Assembly (NCBI GenBank): GCA_037178625.1
Contig: CM074128.1
Coordinates: 2,542,001 to 2,606,000, forward strand
Length of the DNA stretch: 64,000 nt
Origin: Skeletonema tropicum
Lineage: Eukaryota; Bacillariophyta; Thalassiosirophyceae; Thalassiosirales; Thalassiosiraceae
Reading direction: 5' to 3'
This document shows positions 40,742 through 50,397 of the stretch, one piece after another. Within the stretch, counting starts at the first letter, position 1; every line of letters starts with the position of its first letter. The translations under genes and the position numbers were made by a program. Under the pieces are notes generated by a model that searched no databases, was not told the DNA's origin, and saw only the letters and a list, made by a program, of their open reading frames with translations.

Positions 40742-41584
40742 ATGACGAGCTTTCGTTCAAAGACGGCAAACAGTAGTAGACCAATCGTCATCCTCGCCGG
40801 GTGGCTTGGATGTCATCCAAAAAATCTGCAGCGTTACGTACAAATGTACGATCGGCTTGGATACAACTCTCTAATACGGATTCCAAGTCCTGCGGCAGTA
40901 GTTCATGCAACGGTTGATGGGCCTCCATCTCCTAGTACTGACCTTGAAGAAAACAAATCTGGTGACTCTTCATCAGAAATGAAAAACATGGCAATCAACA
41001 CTCTTCAACACATACAACAATTACAACCTCCCCATTTCATTATTCATGTATTCTCCAATAACGGGTGCTTCCTCTGGGAATGGATGCGGTACGTATTATT
41101 TCATCAATCATGGAGTTACAATCTAAAGAACAGTTTCATTGGAATCATATTCGACTCCGCGCCTGCATACTTTCATGGTAAAATTGATGTGCTCCTATCT
41201 GCACTACAACATGTTGACAACAAAGAGCAGAGAGACAAGTTGATCAATACTGCTAGATCCCTTGATCCAAATCATGTCAAGCGTCGACACAGTGAGTTTT
41301 GGAATGGTCTCTGCAACGACACATACACATCAGAGAATGTACCTCAGTTGTACTTGTATTCCGATTGTGATCCGCTCACCAATGTCAAATATCTAGAAGC
41401 GTTGATAGCGCATCGTCGGCAACAGATCAGCGGAGAAAAAAAACTTGTTTGGAGTCATAAATTTGTCGGTTCAAGTCACTGTGGGCATCTTAAGAAATAT
41501 CCAGTTAAGTATGAACAATCCGTTGGAAATTTTCTAGAGTTTTGCATCGCTGCTGATGGTGGTTGTAAGAGAAGTCGACTTTGA
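40742..41584 (+). CDS. TMEM53 / DUF829 alpha/beta-hydrolase-fold protein
   Basis: 280 aa. The DUF829 (TMEM53) family has an alpha/beta-hydrolase fold; human TMEM53 is a nuclear-envelope protein, and the enzymatic role of the family is unsettled. Seen: strand and loop VILAGWLGCHPKNLQRYVQMYDRLGYN at the start, the nucleophile-elbow region HVFSNNGCFLWEW (the usual G-x-S-x-G is replaced by SNNG, as in much of the family), IIFDSAPAYFH, an acid-loop LYLYSDCDPLTN, and a terminal His in GSSHCGHLKKYP. No TM seen. Single exon; the preceding base context is AAATGAC. Confidence 0.88.
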   Translation: MTSFRSKTANSSRPIVILAGWLGCHPKNLQRYVQMYDRLGYNSLIRIPSPAAVVHATVDGPPSPSTDLEENKSGDSSSEMKNMAINTLQHIQQLQPPHFIIHVFSNNGCFLWEWMRYVLFHQSWSYNLKNSFIGIIFDSAPAYFHGKIDVLLSALQHVDNKEQRDKLINTARSLDPNHVKRRHSEFWNGLCNDTYTSENVPQLYLYSDCDPLTNVKYLEALIAHRRQQISGEKKLVWSHKFVGSSHCGHLKKYPVKYEQSVGNFLEFCIAADGGCKRSRL

Positions 41585-41627
41585 TTACGACAAAGAAGAA
41601 TACCAGTTAGTAAGTTTGTTTATAAAG

Positions 41628-43367
41628 CTAAGAAAACTCTAACCTGCTTACGCCTATACTGATATCATCCCTGTACGGACCTGCCAAGTTGATCCACAGT
41701 AAGGTCGCCTTTCGTAGTAACTGCTCACATGCTTCCAATGGAGACACCTCATTCTCATTACTGTACAGACTTTGGCCGAGATTATTTGCCACTTCTTCAG
41801 GCGAAATAACATCATACAGTCCATCACTTGCAACGATTGCAAACCATTCACTATCATTGATTTGCTCTGGAGATGATTGGTGCTGTGTGTGATATTGACT
41901 CAAGTCCCAAACATCGACTTCTGGCTCGCTGATTAGACCAACAACCTTCGCATCCGAATCACCAATAGCACGACTCATTGCCAGTGCCATGCCGCCGAAT
42001 GTGTTTTCACCTAGAGCAGGGACCACTAGACGACTGGACTCCTGACGCATGTGTAGCGATGGAGGCATCATTACCTCACCTCCAGCCGCGTCAATTCGAA
42101 GTTTCTCATCGGGTAAGTGTGGCTTATGCTTTCTATTCTGATGAACAATTGTAGATTGTTTCGTTGATTTGGTATACTTGACAATGATCGTTGTAGAGTC
42201 GCCAACGTTGGCTACGTATGCCTTTGTCCCTTGTCCGGGATAAAAGAGAGAAGATGCCGTACACCCGGAACTGGCTTTAACTGGCTCCATGCTATCAACC
42301 TCCAGATATGCATCTTTGAAAATTTGCGTGATGTAACCATCGTACTCGGAGCTCCCAACAGCTGGCGGACCTTTCGTTTGTATCAGCTTTGTGAAAATAC
42401 GAGGCAATTCCAAGGCTACAAAATGAGACACTATATGTCCACCGCCTCCATGTCCATCATAAATCCCCATCAATAGTGCAGATGGAACATCTAAATCTTT
42501 TCCTACTACTGCTGCTGAATTATCATCTTTGGCATCGTTCGATTGTAAATTATTCAAGAAGAAATTGGCAATGAAGGATCGATCTTGATTAGGTGCCGTA
42601 CTTACTCCTCCCGGTGTTGATGGTTTATACCCACATCGTGTAAGTATTGCCTGCTTCATTGATAGATTTTGTTCACTCCCAACCAATACAGATGGAAAGA
42701 TCTCATCGGGATCTTTTTGGGTTGACACAAATCGTATTGGGGCTAAGGGATTGACTGAATTTGTAATATCCTCTGGTAGAAGTGTCGATAAATCTGCGTG
42801 TGGAAAGTGGATGATCCCTCCTATTCTACTTTTATCATTGTCATCACTAACAGTATTTTGAGGTAGAATATTATACTCTTTACCCAAAGTGAATGATCCA
42901 GTCAAAGGTACTTTTCCGTAATCCTTGGGTATTTGTTGTCGCCTCTGTTGTATCTGTTGTTGAGTATGCGCTTTTGTGCTTGGGACTTCTTGCAGGTCAG
43001 CATAGGGAAATGGGCGCAATTGATTTGCTCTCTGTATGTCCGCGTTTACATCATTGATTAGAGTTGGTTGCGGCTGTTCATGTTGTAATCTATTGTTACT
43101 ATTGGAAGGTCTCAGCTGCTTCTGCTGGGAAGATGAGGATGAAGCGGCAGGCGAGTGAAATAATGCTACCTTTAATTGTTTCCCAACAAGATATACAAAC
43201 GTGGCACCAATAACTACTAGCGCTTTGTTTTTCCATTTTGAGACAACAACATTATGATTTCTCTGATCTGGAGATCTTGTCCGTCTTGACGCTGTTGAGA
43301 CTGGAGTGGCGCTGTTGTCGAGTGACGATGACGTTGTGTTGTGCTTCCTATGTTTAATCGAGTTCAT
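41628..43367 (-). CDS. PP2C-family (PPM) protein phosphatase, membrane-anchored
   Basis: Metal-dependent Ser/Thr phosphatase. Start taken at the ATG 43367 (an in-frame GTG lies at 43403), giving 579 aa. A TM segment at residues ~50-70 (ALVVIGATFVYLVGKQLKVALF) anchors it, leaving residues ~75-225 as a disordered Gln/Ser-rich linker. Catalytic PPM motifs: TAPNQDRSF, LLMGIYDGHGGGGHIV (metal-binding D and G), AYVANVGDSTTIIV, MALAMSRAIGDSDAK and FAIVASDGLYDVIS (usual SDGLWDV), and DDISIGVSRLEF with the last metal Asp. All metal ligands appear intact. Divergent from FANCL with 314 bp between starts. Substrate unknown. Confidence 0.92.
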   Translation of the reverse strand: MNSIKHRKHNTTSSSLDNSATPVSTASRRTRSPDQRNHNVVVSKWKNKALVVIGATFVYLVGKQLKVALFHSPAASSSSSQQKQLRPSNSNNRLQHEQPQPTLINDVNADIQRANQLRPFPYADLQEVPSTKAHTQQQIQQRRQQIPKDYGKVPLTGSFTLGKEYNILPQNTVSDDNDKSRIGGIIHFPHADLSTLLPEDITNSVNPLAPIRFVSTQKDPDEIFPSVLVGSEQNLSMKQAILTRCGYKPSTPGGVSTAPNQDRSFIANFFLNNLQSNDAKDDNSAAVVGKDLDVPSALLMGIYDGHGGGGHIVSHFVALELPRIFTKLIQTKGPPAVGSSEYDGYITQIFKDAYLEVDSMEPVKASSGCTASSLFYPGQGTKAYVANVGDSTTIIVKYTKSTKQSTIVHQNRKHKPHLPDEKLRIDAAGGEVMMPPSLHMRQESSRLVVPALGENTFGGMALAMSRAIGDSDAKVVGLISEPEVDVWDLSQYHTQHQSSPEQINDSEWFAIVASDGLYDVISPEEVANNLGQSLYSNENEVSPLEACEQLLRKATLLWINLAGPYRDDISIGVSRLEFS

Positions 43368-43681
43368 GATGAAAGATGATGATGACCAGCCAATGAAATT
43401 CACTTATTGCAAAACGCTAATTTAATCTCTCATGCTACACTCATGGTAATAATTAATCATACTATGCTAAGTATGAGGTGCATGGCTGGTAGATGGCTGG
43501 TGCATGGTCTTCATGGTCATGGTATCATGTATCATGGCATTTGGCCTGTGGCCATTTGGCTTTGCTCGTGAGTGAGATAAAAGGTAGAAGGATTTTGGAA
43601 AATGACTCCCAGTTACCAGAGATTCCCATCTGGAATCAGCAAAAACAACAACTTACCGCTTACCGCAACAACACATGAACA
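43368..43681. promoter_or_regulatory. Divergent region PP2C / FANCL
   Basis: 314 bp between starts. Rich in overlapping CATGG words (for example GTCATGGTATCATGTATCATGGCAT split over 43511-43540), giving a loose tandem of ATCATG. No known element. Confidence 0.35.
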
Positions 43682-45430
43682 ATGGCAGCCGCAACAACGC
43701 CACCAATACTGACGAATATAACATCCGATCAGCTTGAGTGTACCCTCCATTGCACAGATTACCATTGCCTCCTGCGGTTATGGAGTGGTGGCGCGAAGTC
43801 GTCATCTCCAGATAATAACAATGATACATCTTCATCGCCGGACATCTCCAGCATTGTCGCGATACCCATTGACATCGCTGCAGCTGCTGATCAAGAATCA
43901 CTGATTCATTTACTTCCTAAATTGTTGAATAATGGCGGTAAATCTGACAGTACTATATCCGATGGACAAGACGATATCAAAGGCTGGCAGAATCATCCCT
44001 GTCACGATTTAATTCGGATATCTCTCAATCTGCAAGCACAAATAAAAGAACGTCTTCAAGATGCCTCCGACGGAGCAGTCACCACAAACAACAACAATAA
44101 TCACAACAATGGAACGATAGAAAATTTTCTTCTCCGATCCGAGGCAATCTTTTATGAATTACTTTCAGCAGTCAAACAACAATCGAGACGGGAAGAGACA
44201 GCTCAATATGGTGCAAAGAAGCGTGCTAGGATAATACCATCAACAACAACATCAGCTTCGACGCCATCATCATCATTGTCAGCAACATCTATGCCTCCGC
44301 CATTAGAATATTATCACGCATTGCTCTTGCAATTACGTACTCTTCAAAATATGCCAAATGTGATCGACTTGACACTTCATAAAGACAACAGCCAAAACAA
44401 CACAAATACTGATACTGCCACCACCACAGAACTTACTCGAGTATCAATAACCTGTCAAGACAAGAAGAAGCGAAGTCATACATGGCACGCAGAGTTATAC
44501 CCAGCAATTATCCTGACTGTAGATTTGCCTGCAGAGTTTACCCTTGAAGATGTCACTTTGCAAGGAGGAGGAGCAAATGCATCAAAAAGTACAGACAAGA
44601 AATGGTGGATAAAACATAATAATATGAATACTGAGAATGGTGAACCATCCTCATCATTACAAGAACAACAACAGCAACTGTTGCCAAGAATACAACAGCA
44701 CTTTGAACAAACTATCGACAATTACCAATCTCTCTTCGATGAACTTGACGATCTTGATTCCAATTTGTGGATACTGGAGCCTACATTACCCGCAAGAAGA
44801 TCTTGTGTCGAACGTAGAATTGCATTGTGGGAAGGAGGAGCAAGTGTGGTCATTGTGTTGGATCATGAGAAGCCACGGGGTGTGCCGATAATGGTGCGTT
44901 TTATGGGGGTGACTACGGCAACGATCAAGGCTGTAGGTGGATGTTGTGGTAGTGTTGCTGATTGGAGGGCATCGTTTGCCGAGTTTGTTGCGGAAGAAGA
45001 AGAGACGAAGCATGCTGCTGGTGGTGAACGACAAAAGCAAAAAAATTCAGATGCTTCATCTAGTGACAAGAACCATTGGTCAGAAGAACGTAGTATTCGT
45101 GCGAATCTGGAGCTGTGGCTGGGATCACCATTACCTTCACCACTATCAACCGAAAAGAGTGATTATCTTGTGGAGTGTGGTATTTGCTACTCTCATCGAC
45201 TACCAGTGATGAATGAAGAAGGTGAGAATATAAGTAATGACGAGGAGGGACCACTTCCCGAAGAGAAGTGCAGCAATTCAAATTGCAATAGGTATTACCA
45301 TGAATCTTGTTTGTTTGAATGGCTCCATTCATTACCAACATCACGAGTTAGCTTCGATCGCATCTTTGGAAATTGTCCGTACTGCTGCGAGGGTGTTTCA
45401 GTGAAGATTTTGAATCGATCGGAGCGTTGA
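43682..45430 (+). CDS. FANCL: FANCL, Fanconi anaemia E3 ubiquitin ligase
   Basis: RING E3 that mono-ubiquitinates FANCD2/FANCI in interstrand-crosslink repair. 582 aa against 375 in human; the excess is low-complexity inserts (Asn-rich near residue 140, Ser/Thr-rich near 195, Gln-rich near 325, and an acidic/Lys stretch near 445). The central URD-type fold is visible at KRSHTWHAELYPAIILTVDLPAEF, followed by LDDLDSNLWILEP and IALWEGGASVVIVLDHEKP. The C-terminal PHD/RING (residues ~498-578) reads ECGICY ... CSNSNCNRYYHESCLFEWL, SRVSFDRIFGNCPYC and matches human FANCL closely, with all Zn ligands present. ATG at 43682; single exon. Confidence 0.93.
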   Translation: MAAATTPPILTNITSDQLECTLHCTDYHCLLRLWSGGAKSSSPDNNNDTSSSPDISSIVAIPIDIAAAADQESLIHLLPKLLNNGGKSDSTISDGQDDIKGWQNHPCHDLIRISLNLQAQIKERLQDASDGAVTTNNNNNHNNGTIENFLLRSEAIFYELLSAVKQQSRREETAQYGAKKRARIIPSTTTSASTPSSSLSATSMPPPLEYYHALLLQLRTLQNMPNVIDLTLHKDNSQNNTNTDTATTTELTRVSITCQDKKKRSHTWHAELYPAIILTVDLPAEFTLEDVTLQGGGANASKSTDKKWWIKHNNMNTENGEPSSSLQEQQQQLLPRIQQHFEQTIDNYQSLFDELDDLDSNLWILEPTLPARRSCVERRIALWEGGASVVIVLDHEKPRGVPIMVRFMGVTTATIKAVGGCCGSVADWRASFAEFVAEEEETKHAAGGERQKQKNSDASSSDKNHWSEERSIRANLELWLGSPLPSPLSTEKSDYLVECGICYSHRLPVMNEEGENISNDEEGPLPEEKCSNSNCNRYYHESCLFEWLHSLPTSRVSFDRIFGNCPYCCEGVSVKILNRSER

Positions 45431-45840
45431 TTGTGGCATGACATGACTGGACTGTCACTGTACATACTACCTTGAACAGTCTCTTGACAAAAGAATAGGC
45501 CTTGCTTGACCAAAGCCTTCGCGTTCCACATCCGTCGACCAATTCCTGCCCAGCAGACACCACAGGCGTCTTCGGGACCAGCCCGAGCTCCTCCTGGTTT
45601 AAGGTCACCTTTCTCTACTGGCACTACTACCTACTACTACTTTTAACCCATCCCTGCCGCGCGCGCGCCTCTTTTTTTTTCGTCCATCACCATGGTGCAC
45701 CTCCACCCAGTACATGCCGACACCATAATACACTACCTAAACATAAATTTAGACGGTCCCGCTGCAGCAACACACTCTCAAATAGCATTTCTATGAAGTG
45801 GTGCCCTTGATTCTTTTCCGGCCGACGCCATCGCTACATA

Positions 45841-45984
45841 TCATGGCACCAAAGTAGAGGTGCCGGAAAATGGCATGTTGACATCGGTGTGATAATGCAC
45901 TTCCGTCATGGTCTTCAGGTGAATAGTAGGAGGTGCGCCGCCACCGAACTGGTTTGCAGACGCCAACTTTATACTATTAGGCGG
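45841..45984 (-). pseudogene. Open fragment, 47 aa, unrecognised
   Basis: Stop-to-stop open stretch with protein-like composition (SANQFGGGAPPTIHLKT then TEVHYHTDVNMPFSGTS). It has no usable upstream ATG: a preceding stretch starting MPLHASYNAQARYQRD is in another frame and ends in a stop. It may be the broken end of a gene, or chance. Confidence 0.25.
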
Positions 45985-46587
45985 TTATCTATCCCTTTGA
46001 TAGCGTGCCTGGGCGTTATATGACGCATGCAGGGGCATGGTGAATAAAGGTGATGAAAATGGATATTTTCCACAAAATACATCAAAAAGGAGAATGCATA
46101 TATCTGACAGAAAATGAAATGAGAGGGTGCCAAAAGTCAGTGAGGTGATGACTATAATATAACAATCAACGTGGTTGGTGTAGATATCTCTATTTCATTG
46201 CGGCTACAACAATATTAGACTAGTTGGTATATAGCATTTTTTTTGGGGGAAATGAAGAGCCCAATGCCAACACATACACGAGTATTTGAAGTGATATTGG
46301 TTGTGTTCATCCTGCAAGTAGGGGACCCTTTCACCCCACAACACCAATATACATCTGTTGTGAGCGTTATACAGTGGATTCAGGTTATTATACGACTCCT
46401 AACAACACCATTCCTACTGGATGGCATCAAAACATCAGCGCATGATTCGGCCTACTACTCCATTATTACATGAAATTGGCATGTAATCAATAAAACTGAT
46501 AATAAATATCCATTAACATAATATATAGAAGGAGTGTGTAATGCACCATGGCTATTAAATTACCGAATTCTATTAAATATGAGTATA

Positions 46588-46860
46588 TTATGAAGTTGCC
46601 CAGCATGTGCGGATTTCATGTCTGCGTAGGTTAGAGCCGTATACCATCACAAAGACTTCGATTCGGCCACCGACGCTTACAGAATCGGAATCTGCACAAA
46701 AAATTAGGTTAGTCAGAGTGTTGTTTACCATGGTTTGGGGTGTGTTGGTCCGATAGTACCATGGTTTGCCGACGGATTCGTCATGGTGGAGATGTTTTTT
46801 TGTTAGTGTGTGATGCGTGATGGCCGAGCGTACCTCCCGACCAATATCAGTGACACTGAA
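46588..46860 (-). pseudogene. 91-codon open stretch without early ATG, possible broken glycosyltransferase start
   Basis: Stop-to-stop frame whose only internal ATGs are late. Its end reads GGRIEVFVMVYGSNLRRHEI then RTCW, which recalls the FV-x-S-..-RR-x-x-IR-x-x-W entry motif of GT31-type galactosyltransferases, then a stop. An open stretch in another frame immediately upstream (MVIFRPFPEILG from 46902) could be the lost start. Too little for a firm family call. Confidence 0.25.
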
Positions 46861-48670
46861 TTAGTACCCCCAATATCTCGGGGAATGGTCGGAATATCAC
46901 CATGGCACGTTGCACAGGCGTTCTAAACTAACTAAATGGAAGACTGTTGGTCTTTGAACCAAAAGAATCGGCCTATTATTGGCTTAGTTATGGGCGGAAG
47001 TCAAAAGGAGGTACAAAGGAGGTACGCGGCAGGGATGGGTAAGACTGGTCCAATAAAAAGTGGCAGTAAAATAAAGGGGCTAGTGAGACGGACGAAAAAC
47101 TCACACATCACAAAAAAAGTGTCAATAAGTAGTAGGTGAATGTGATATGAACGCTTTATGCAGTATAGATGTATGATATATCGTTGTAAAGCTCATTATA
47201 TTGTCTTTCTAAAGATTTAAAGAAGATCTTGATAAAATTTGCATAAGGCTGCTCCAACGCCAATCCTTTTTGACCCTTTTGTGAGTGGACCGTCTGTCCG
47301 TCTTTTCTCGTAGTTTGACTAAAATAGTAACTGCCACTTACTTACTTAGTGCCTAGGGAGTAGCAACTAAAATAATCTATCTAAGCAAAGAATACAGGAT
47401 GATAAATTGAATAGATAGTTGTTCGTACTTAATTAGAGCCTCGTGGAAGATAGATTCGGTGTTTACCTCAAAAACTTACGATTAAAACCGAGGTTAAGTT
47501 CGGTGACTGGGTGAATATGCCACATTTTCCCCTTGATGCTTATTCAGACGCACCAAGAGACACTCCAACACTGCGCTACATTTTGAATTCCTACGTAGGC
47601 CTATGTAGAATTTTGCGGGAACTGCATTCTCTAGTAGAAACTACACGCAAACGCACTCTCATGCATGCCACTGTACTGCACACGATATAATTAAAGCTTC
47701 GATTGATCTCTTTACTATGGCCCGATGATATCATCAGTGTCAATATAATCATCTAATGCTTCATTATCCATCTTAAGGTAAAAGAATATCTTGTGTTGTC
47801 TGAGCGCGTAAGTACAATACGCTGGTTGTTACTACTGCTTAGCTCGGGCACTCTATGTATGGATGTTCGAGCCAATGATTCTTGTGTCCTGCATTTATTG
47901 ATTGTAAACACATCTACTTTCTCTTTGCACGAAGTCCCACTTGTTTTTGTACGAATGCCTTACCCTGCCCTTTAAATTTCTATTGCGTTTCACCTGTATT
48001 GCTCCAACACCAGTGTCCAATCATCTGATGAAACCTCTGTCCGGGTATGGTCCTCATCAGATGCACGAGATGGCACTCTAATCGATGCAGTTAAGGAATC
48101 ATGCTAAAATCCATCGACCGCATCTAAAACACCGCCTGATGGTTGGAATTCTCTGTCTCGTCACAATGTTTTGCACCCAAAATAACACTTGTAAATTCAT
48201 ACTTCGTGTTTGCTTTGGAAAGATATCATCCGATGATACCAACGCCGCGCTTGATTCGACACTAATATTTTATCTTCCTCCCATTATAGCGATGGATATT
48301 CTCGATCATATCTATTTGGTTTTCATCATTTGCTGGGCTTTTTGCATCATGTGATATTGACACCATTAAAACCACGACCTTGTACTATGCAGCACGGACG
48401 ATTGCAGCTCTTCAACATGTGTTCAATGCCATTGTATATTATCGAATTCATGACCTCCTATCTATTTACTCGATGCATCAATAAATCACTATCTATATCG
48501 AAGGATAGTGCGATAAAGAGATCAGTTCTCATCATGGCATCATAAAATAGTCTACGTTGTGCGGTTCGGTGTTTGTTGTTGAATGAGACAGGGTGTTGGA
48601 TTAAGATTAATTTGTAGCGTCTCCGTCACAACTTCTCCTCGTCGCTTTTATCTGCTGATACGAAATAAGA

Positions 48671-48863
48671 TCATTGATCTGAATCTTTTGACTCAGGAAG
48701 CATGCTGCGTTCGTCGCCATTCAAATACTTCACTAAATCATTCCTTTTGATTTCGTAGTTTCCTGTCAGCCATGTCTTAGCATCAATATTTTGAGGCTTT
48801 CATCACTCCATCATTCTTCGGCACATGAGACAGAAGATGCTCCATTTGTGACTTTCGCAACAT
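48671..48863 (-). pseudogene. Frameshifted small reading frame
   Basis: From ATG 48863 the frame gives MLRKSQMEHLLSHVPKNDG and stops. One base away, a second frame continues with DAKTWLTGNYEIKRNDLVKYL to a stop at 48671. The two pieces abut and together make 193 bp of protein-like, lysine-rich helix, as expected of a ~64-codon stretch broken by one indel. A TATAAAG lies ~145 bp upstream. No family recognised. Confidence 0.3.
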
Positions 48864-49138
48864 TCATTGCAAAGGAGGGTGTATAGGGTGTAGGGCGTGT
48901 CGATAGTACCAGTCCGCATCGGCCGACCACGGAGAGTTAAAGAAGTACGGTAACTCACGGATTCACAGATGATTTGAGATACTATACAAAGGCAGTTTGA
49001 AAGAATGCATCTTTATATGGTTCTGCCATCTGTGTGGAGCTCTTGGACAAGATGGAGTACATCGACGATTCGTTCTCGACACTGCTGAAGTTGTGGGTGA
49101 TAATGCCCACGTGAATGCCCCGTCTTCCTTTCAGATAT

Positions 49139-49209
49139 CTACGTCGGCGTTTTTAATTTTTGAACTACAAATATTGCAACGAAGCCCTCTATGAAAAACG
49201 CCGACGTAG
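49139..49209. repeat. Perfect 16-bp inverted repeat with 39-nt spacer
   Basis: CTACGTCGGCGTTTTT at 49139-49154 and its exact reverse complement at 49194-49209. Could form a cruciform or be the trimmed ends of a tiny transposon relic. No ORF between. Confidence 0.7.
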
Positions 49210-49679
49210 CTTCTCAATACGAAGGACTTGTTAATAGTAGTTGGCATGGGGACGCCGTCACATCATGGTGTTGTGCAACTTTTGTTGTGGTGAGTGGTGG
49301 TGATGAAAATCGGGCGGCCCAGCGGGGATGCCCGATTCGTGGTTCTACAAAAATCACAAAATGGACGACCATCTCTTTCTCGGGATAAAATGGGGTTATT
49401 ACGTAGGAGCATACTAATTCCTACAAAATTTGGACTAGGCGAGGCACAATGTAGCGTAGTGCCAAGACCACGGAGGCGCCAGGCGCCAGCAAAGGGACGG
49501 ACCATGGGAGGCGCCAGCAAAGGGTTGCCCTTCTCCATCCCATGAACAATCAACAATCTTCCAGGTACCTCATTTCTATGGAAGCTTGTAGCTTGACCTT
49601 TTTATTCTCAGGGTTGCCCCTTCTTTACTTCTCAAAAAGGATAAACCATCAAAACAAGTTACCTCCCAGCCAGGCCTAT

Positions 49680-49882
49680 GTGAACCTCCGCGAACTAAAC
49701 CCCCTACTTTGCTTAGACCCCCCCTCCAAATCAAGATAGCCAAAATATTTAGACCCCCCACCCGGTTTCTACTAGTAGTTACTAGGGAATTAGTAGGAGA
49801 CTATTCCGAAAGTCAGACCCCCCTAAAGCAGACTAGCCAAAATTATTAGACCCCCCGGGGGGTTTAGTTCGCGGATGTCCAC
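49680..49882. mobile_element. 203-bp MITE-like element with 25-bp terminal inverted repeats
   Basis: Arm 49680-49704 (core CCGCGAACTAAACCCCC) and arm 49858-49882 (core GGGGGTTTAGTTCGCGG) are reverse complements at 23 of 25 positions. The interior repeats a TAGCCAAAATxxTTAGACCCCC unit twice (~49738 and ~49832). Non-coding and short, hence MITE-like. No obvious target-site duplication was identified. Confidence 0.55.
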
Positions 49883-50397
49883 GCTTACTTGTCTCTCTAG
49901 CTTGTGTTGTCAGATGACAGATGAGACATTCACAAATGTATTTTGTCCGTTGAGACATCGTTTTTGACGATTGTGTGCAGAAAAGAGACGTCTCCTGACG
50001 TAGCGAGACAGAATATGTAGAACAGAGAGTCTCTCATACTTGTACTGACGGACATAGAGACAAGAAAGGGAGACTTTCCCTTTGTGTTGCGTCACGAAGA
50101 AAAAGCCAACAAATCACAAATGAAAGTACGTCAGATATGCAACGATGGAATCAAATACATCTTCATACGACATTCATTTAGAGTTAACCTTATAAGCCAA
50201 AATTCAATAAATGTGCTAGATGCTGCACAGAGAGTTCAAGTTGAGTCTAGCTCTTCATTTTAGAGAAATTGAGCCTTTCCAAGGACAATGTTAATCATAT
50301 ATCATATATATCGAATCTCACGGAACAACTGTTCTGGTAGGTGTCAAACCTACCACGTGATTGTCAGTAAGATCAATTGGGCCTGTTGTCAGAAAGA

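Larger units (their letters stand above)
45431..50397. other. Gene-poor 5-kb region with fragments and inverted repeats
   Basis: No intact gene is supported across ~5 kb. It holds minus-strand open fragments at 45841..45984, 46588..46860 and 48671..48863, a MITE-like element (49680..49882), a hairpin (49139..49209), and a duplicated GGAGGCGCCAGCAAAGGG-like motif (~49470-49520). The rest is AT-rich with many stops in all frames. The pattern suggests decayed genes or transposons. Confidence 0.55.

Noticed and set aside
45502..45810. 102-aa plus-strand ORF after FANCL
   Set aside because: Composition is low-complexity (His/Ser/Leu runs) and it lies over simple GC and T tracts; no domain.
46936..47139. 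67-aa basic ORF (MEDCWSLNQKNRPI...)
   Set aside because: Some protein-like character, but too short, with no similarity and no gene context.
47793..48545. Three short plus-strand ORFs suggesting a membrane protein gene
   Set aside because: Hydrophobicity follows from AT-rich sequence; frames do not join with credible splice sites or match any family.
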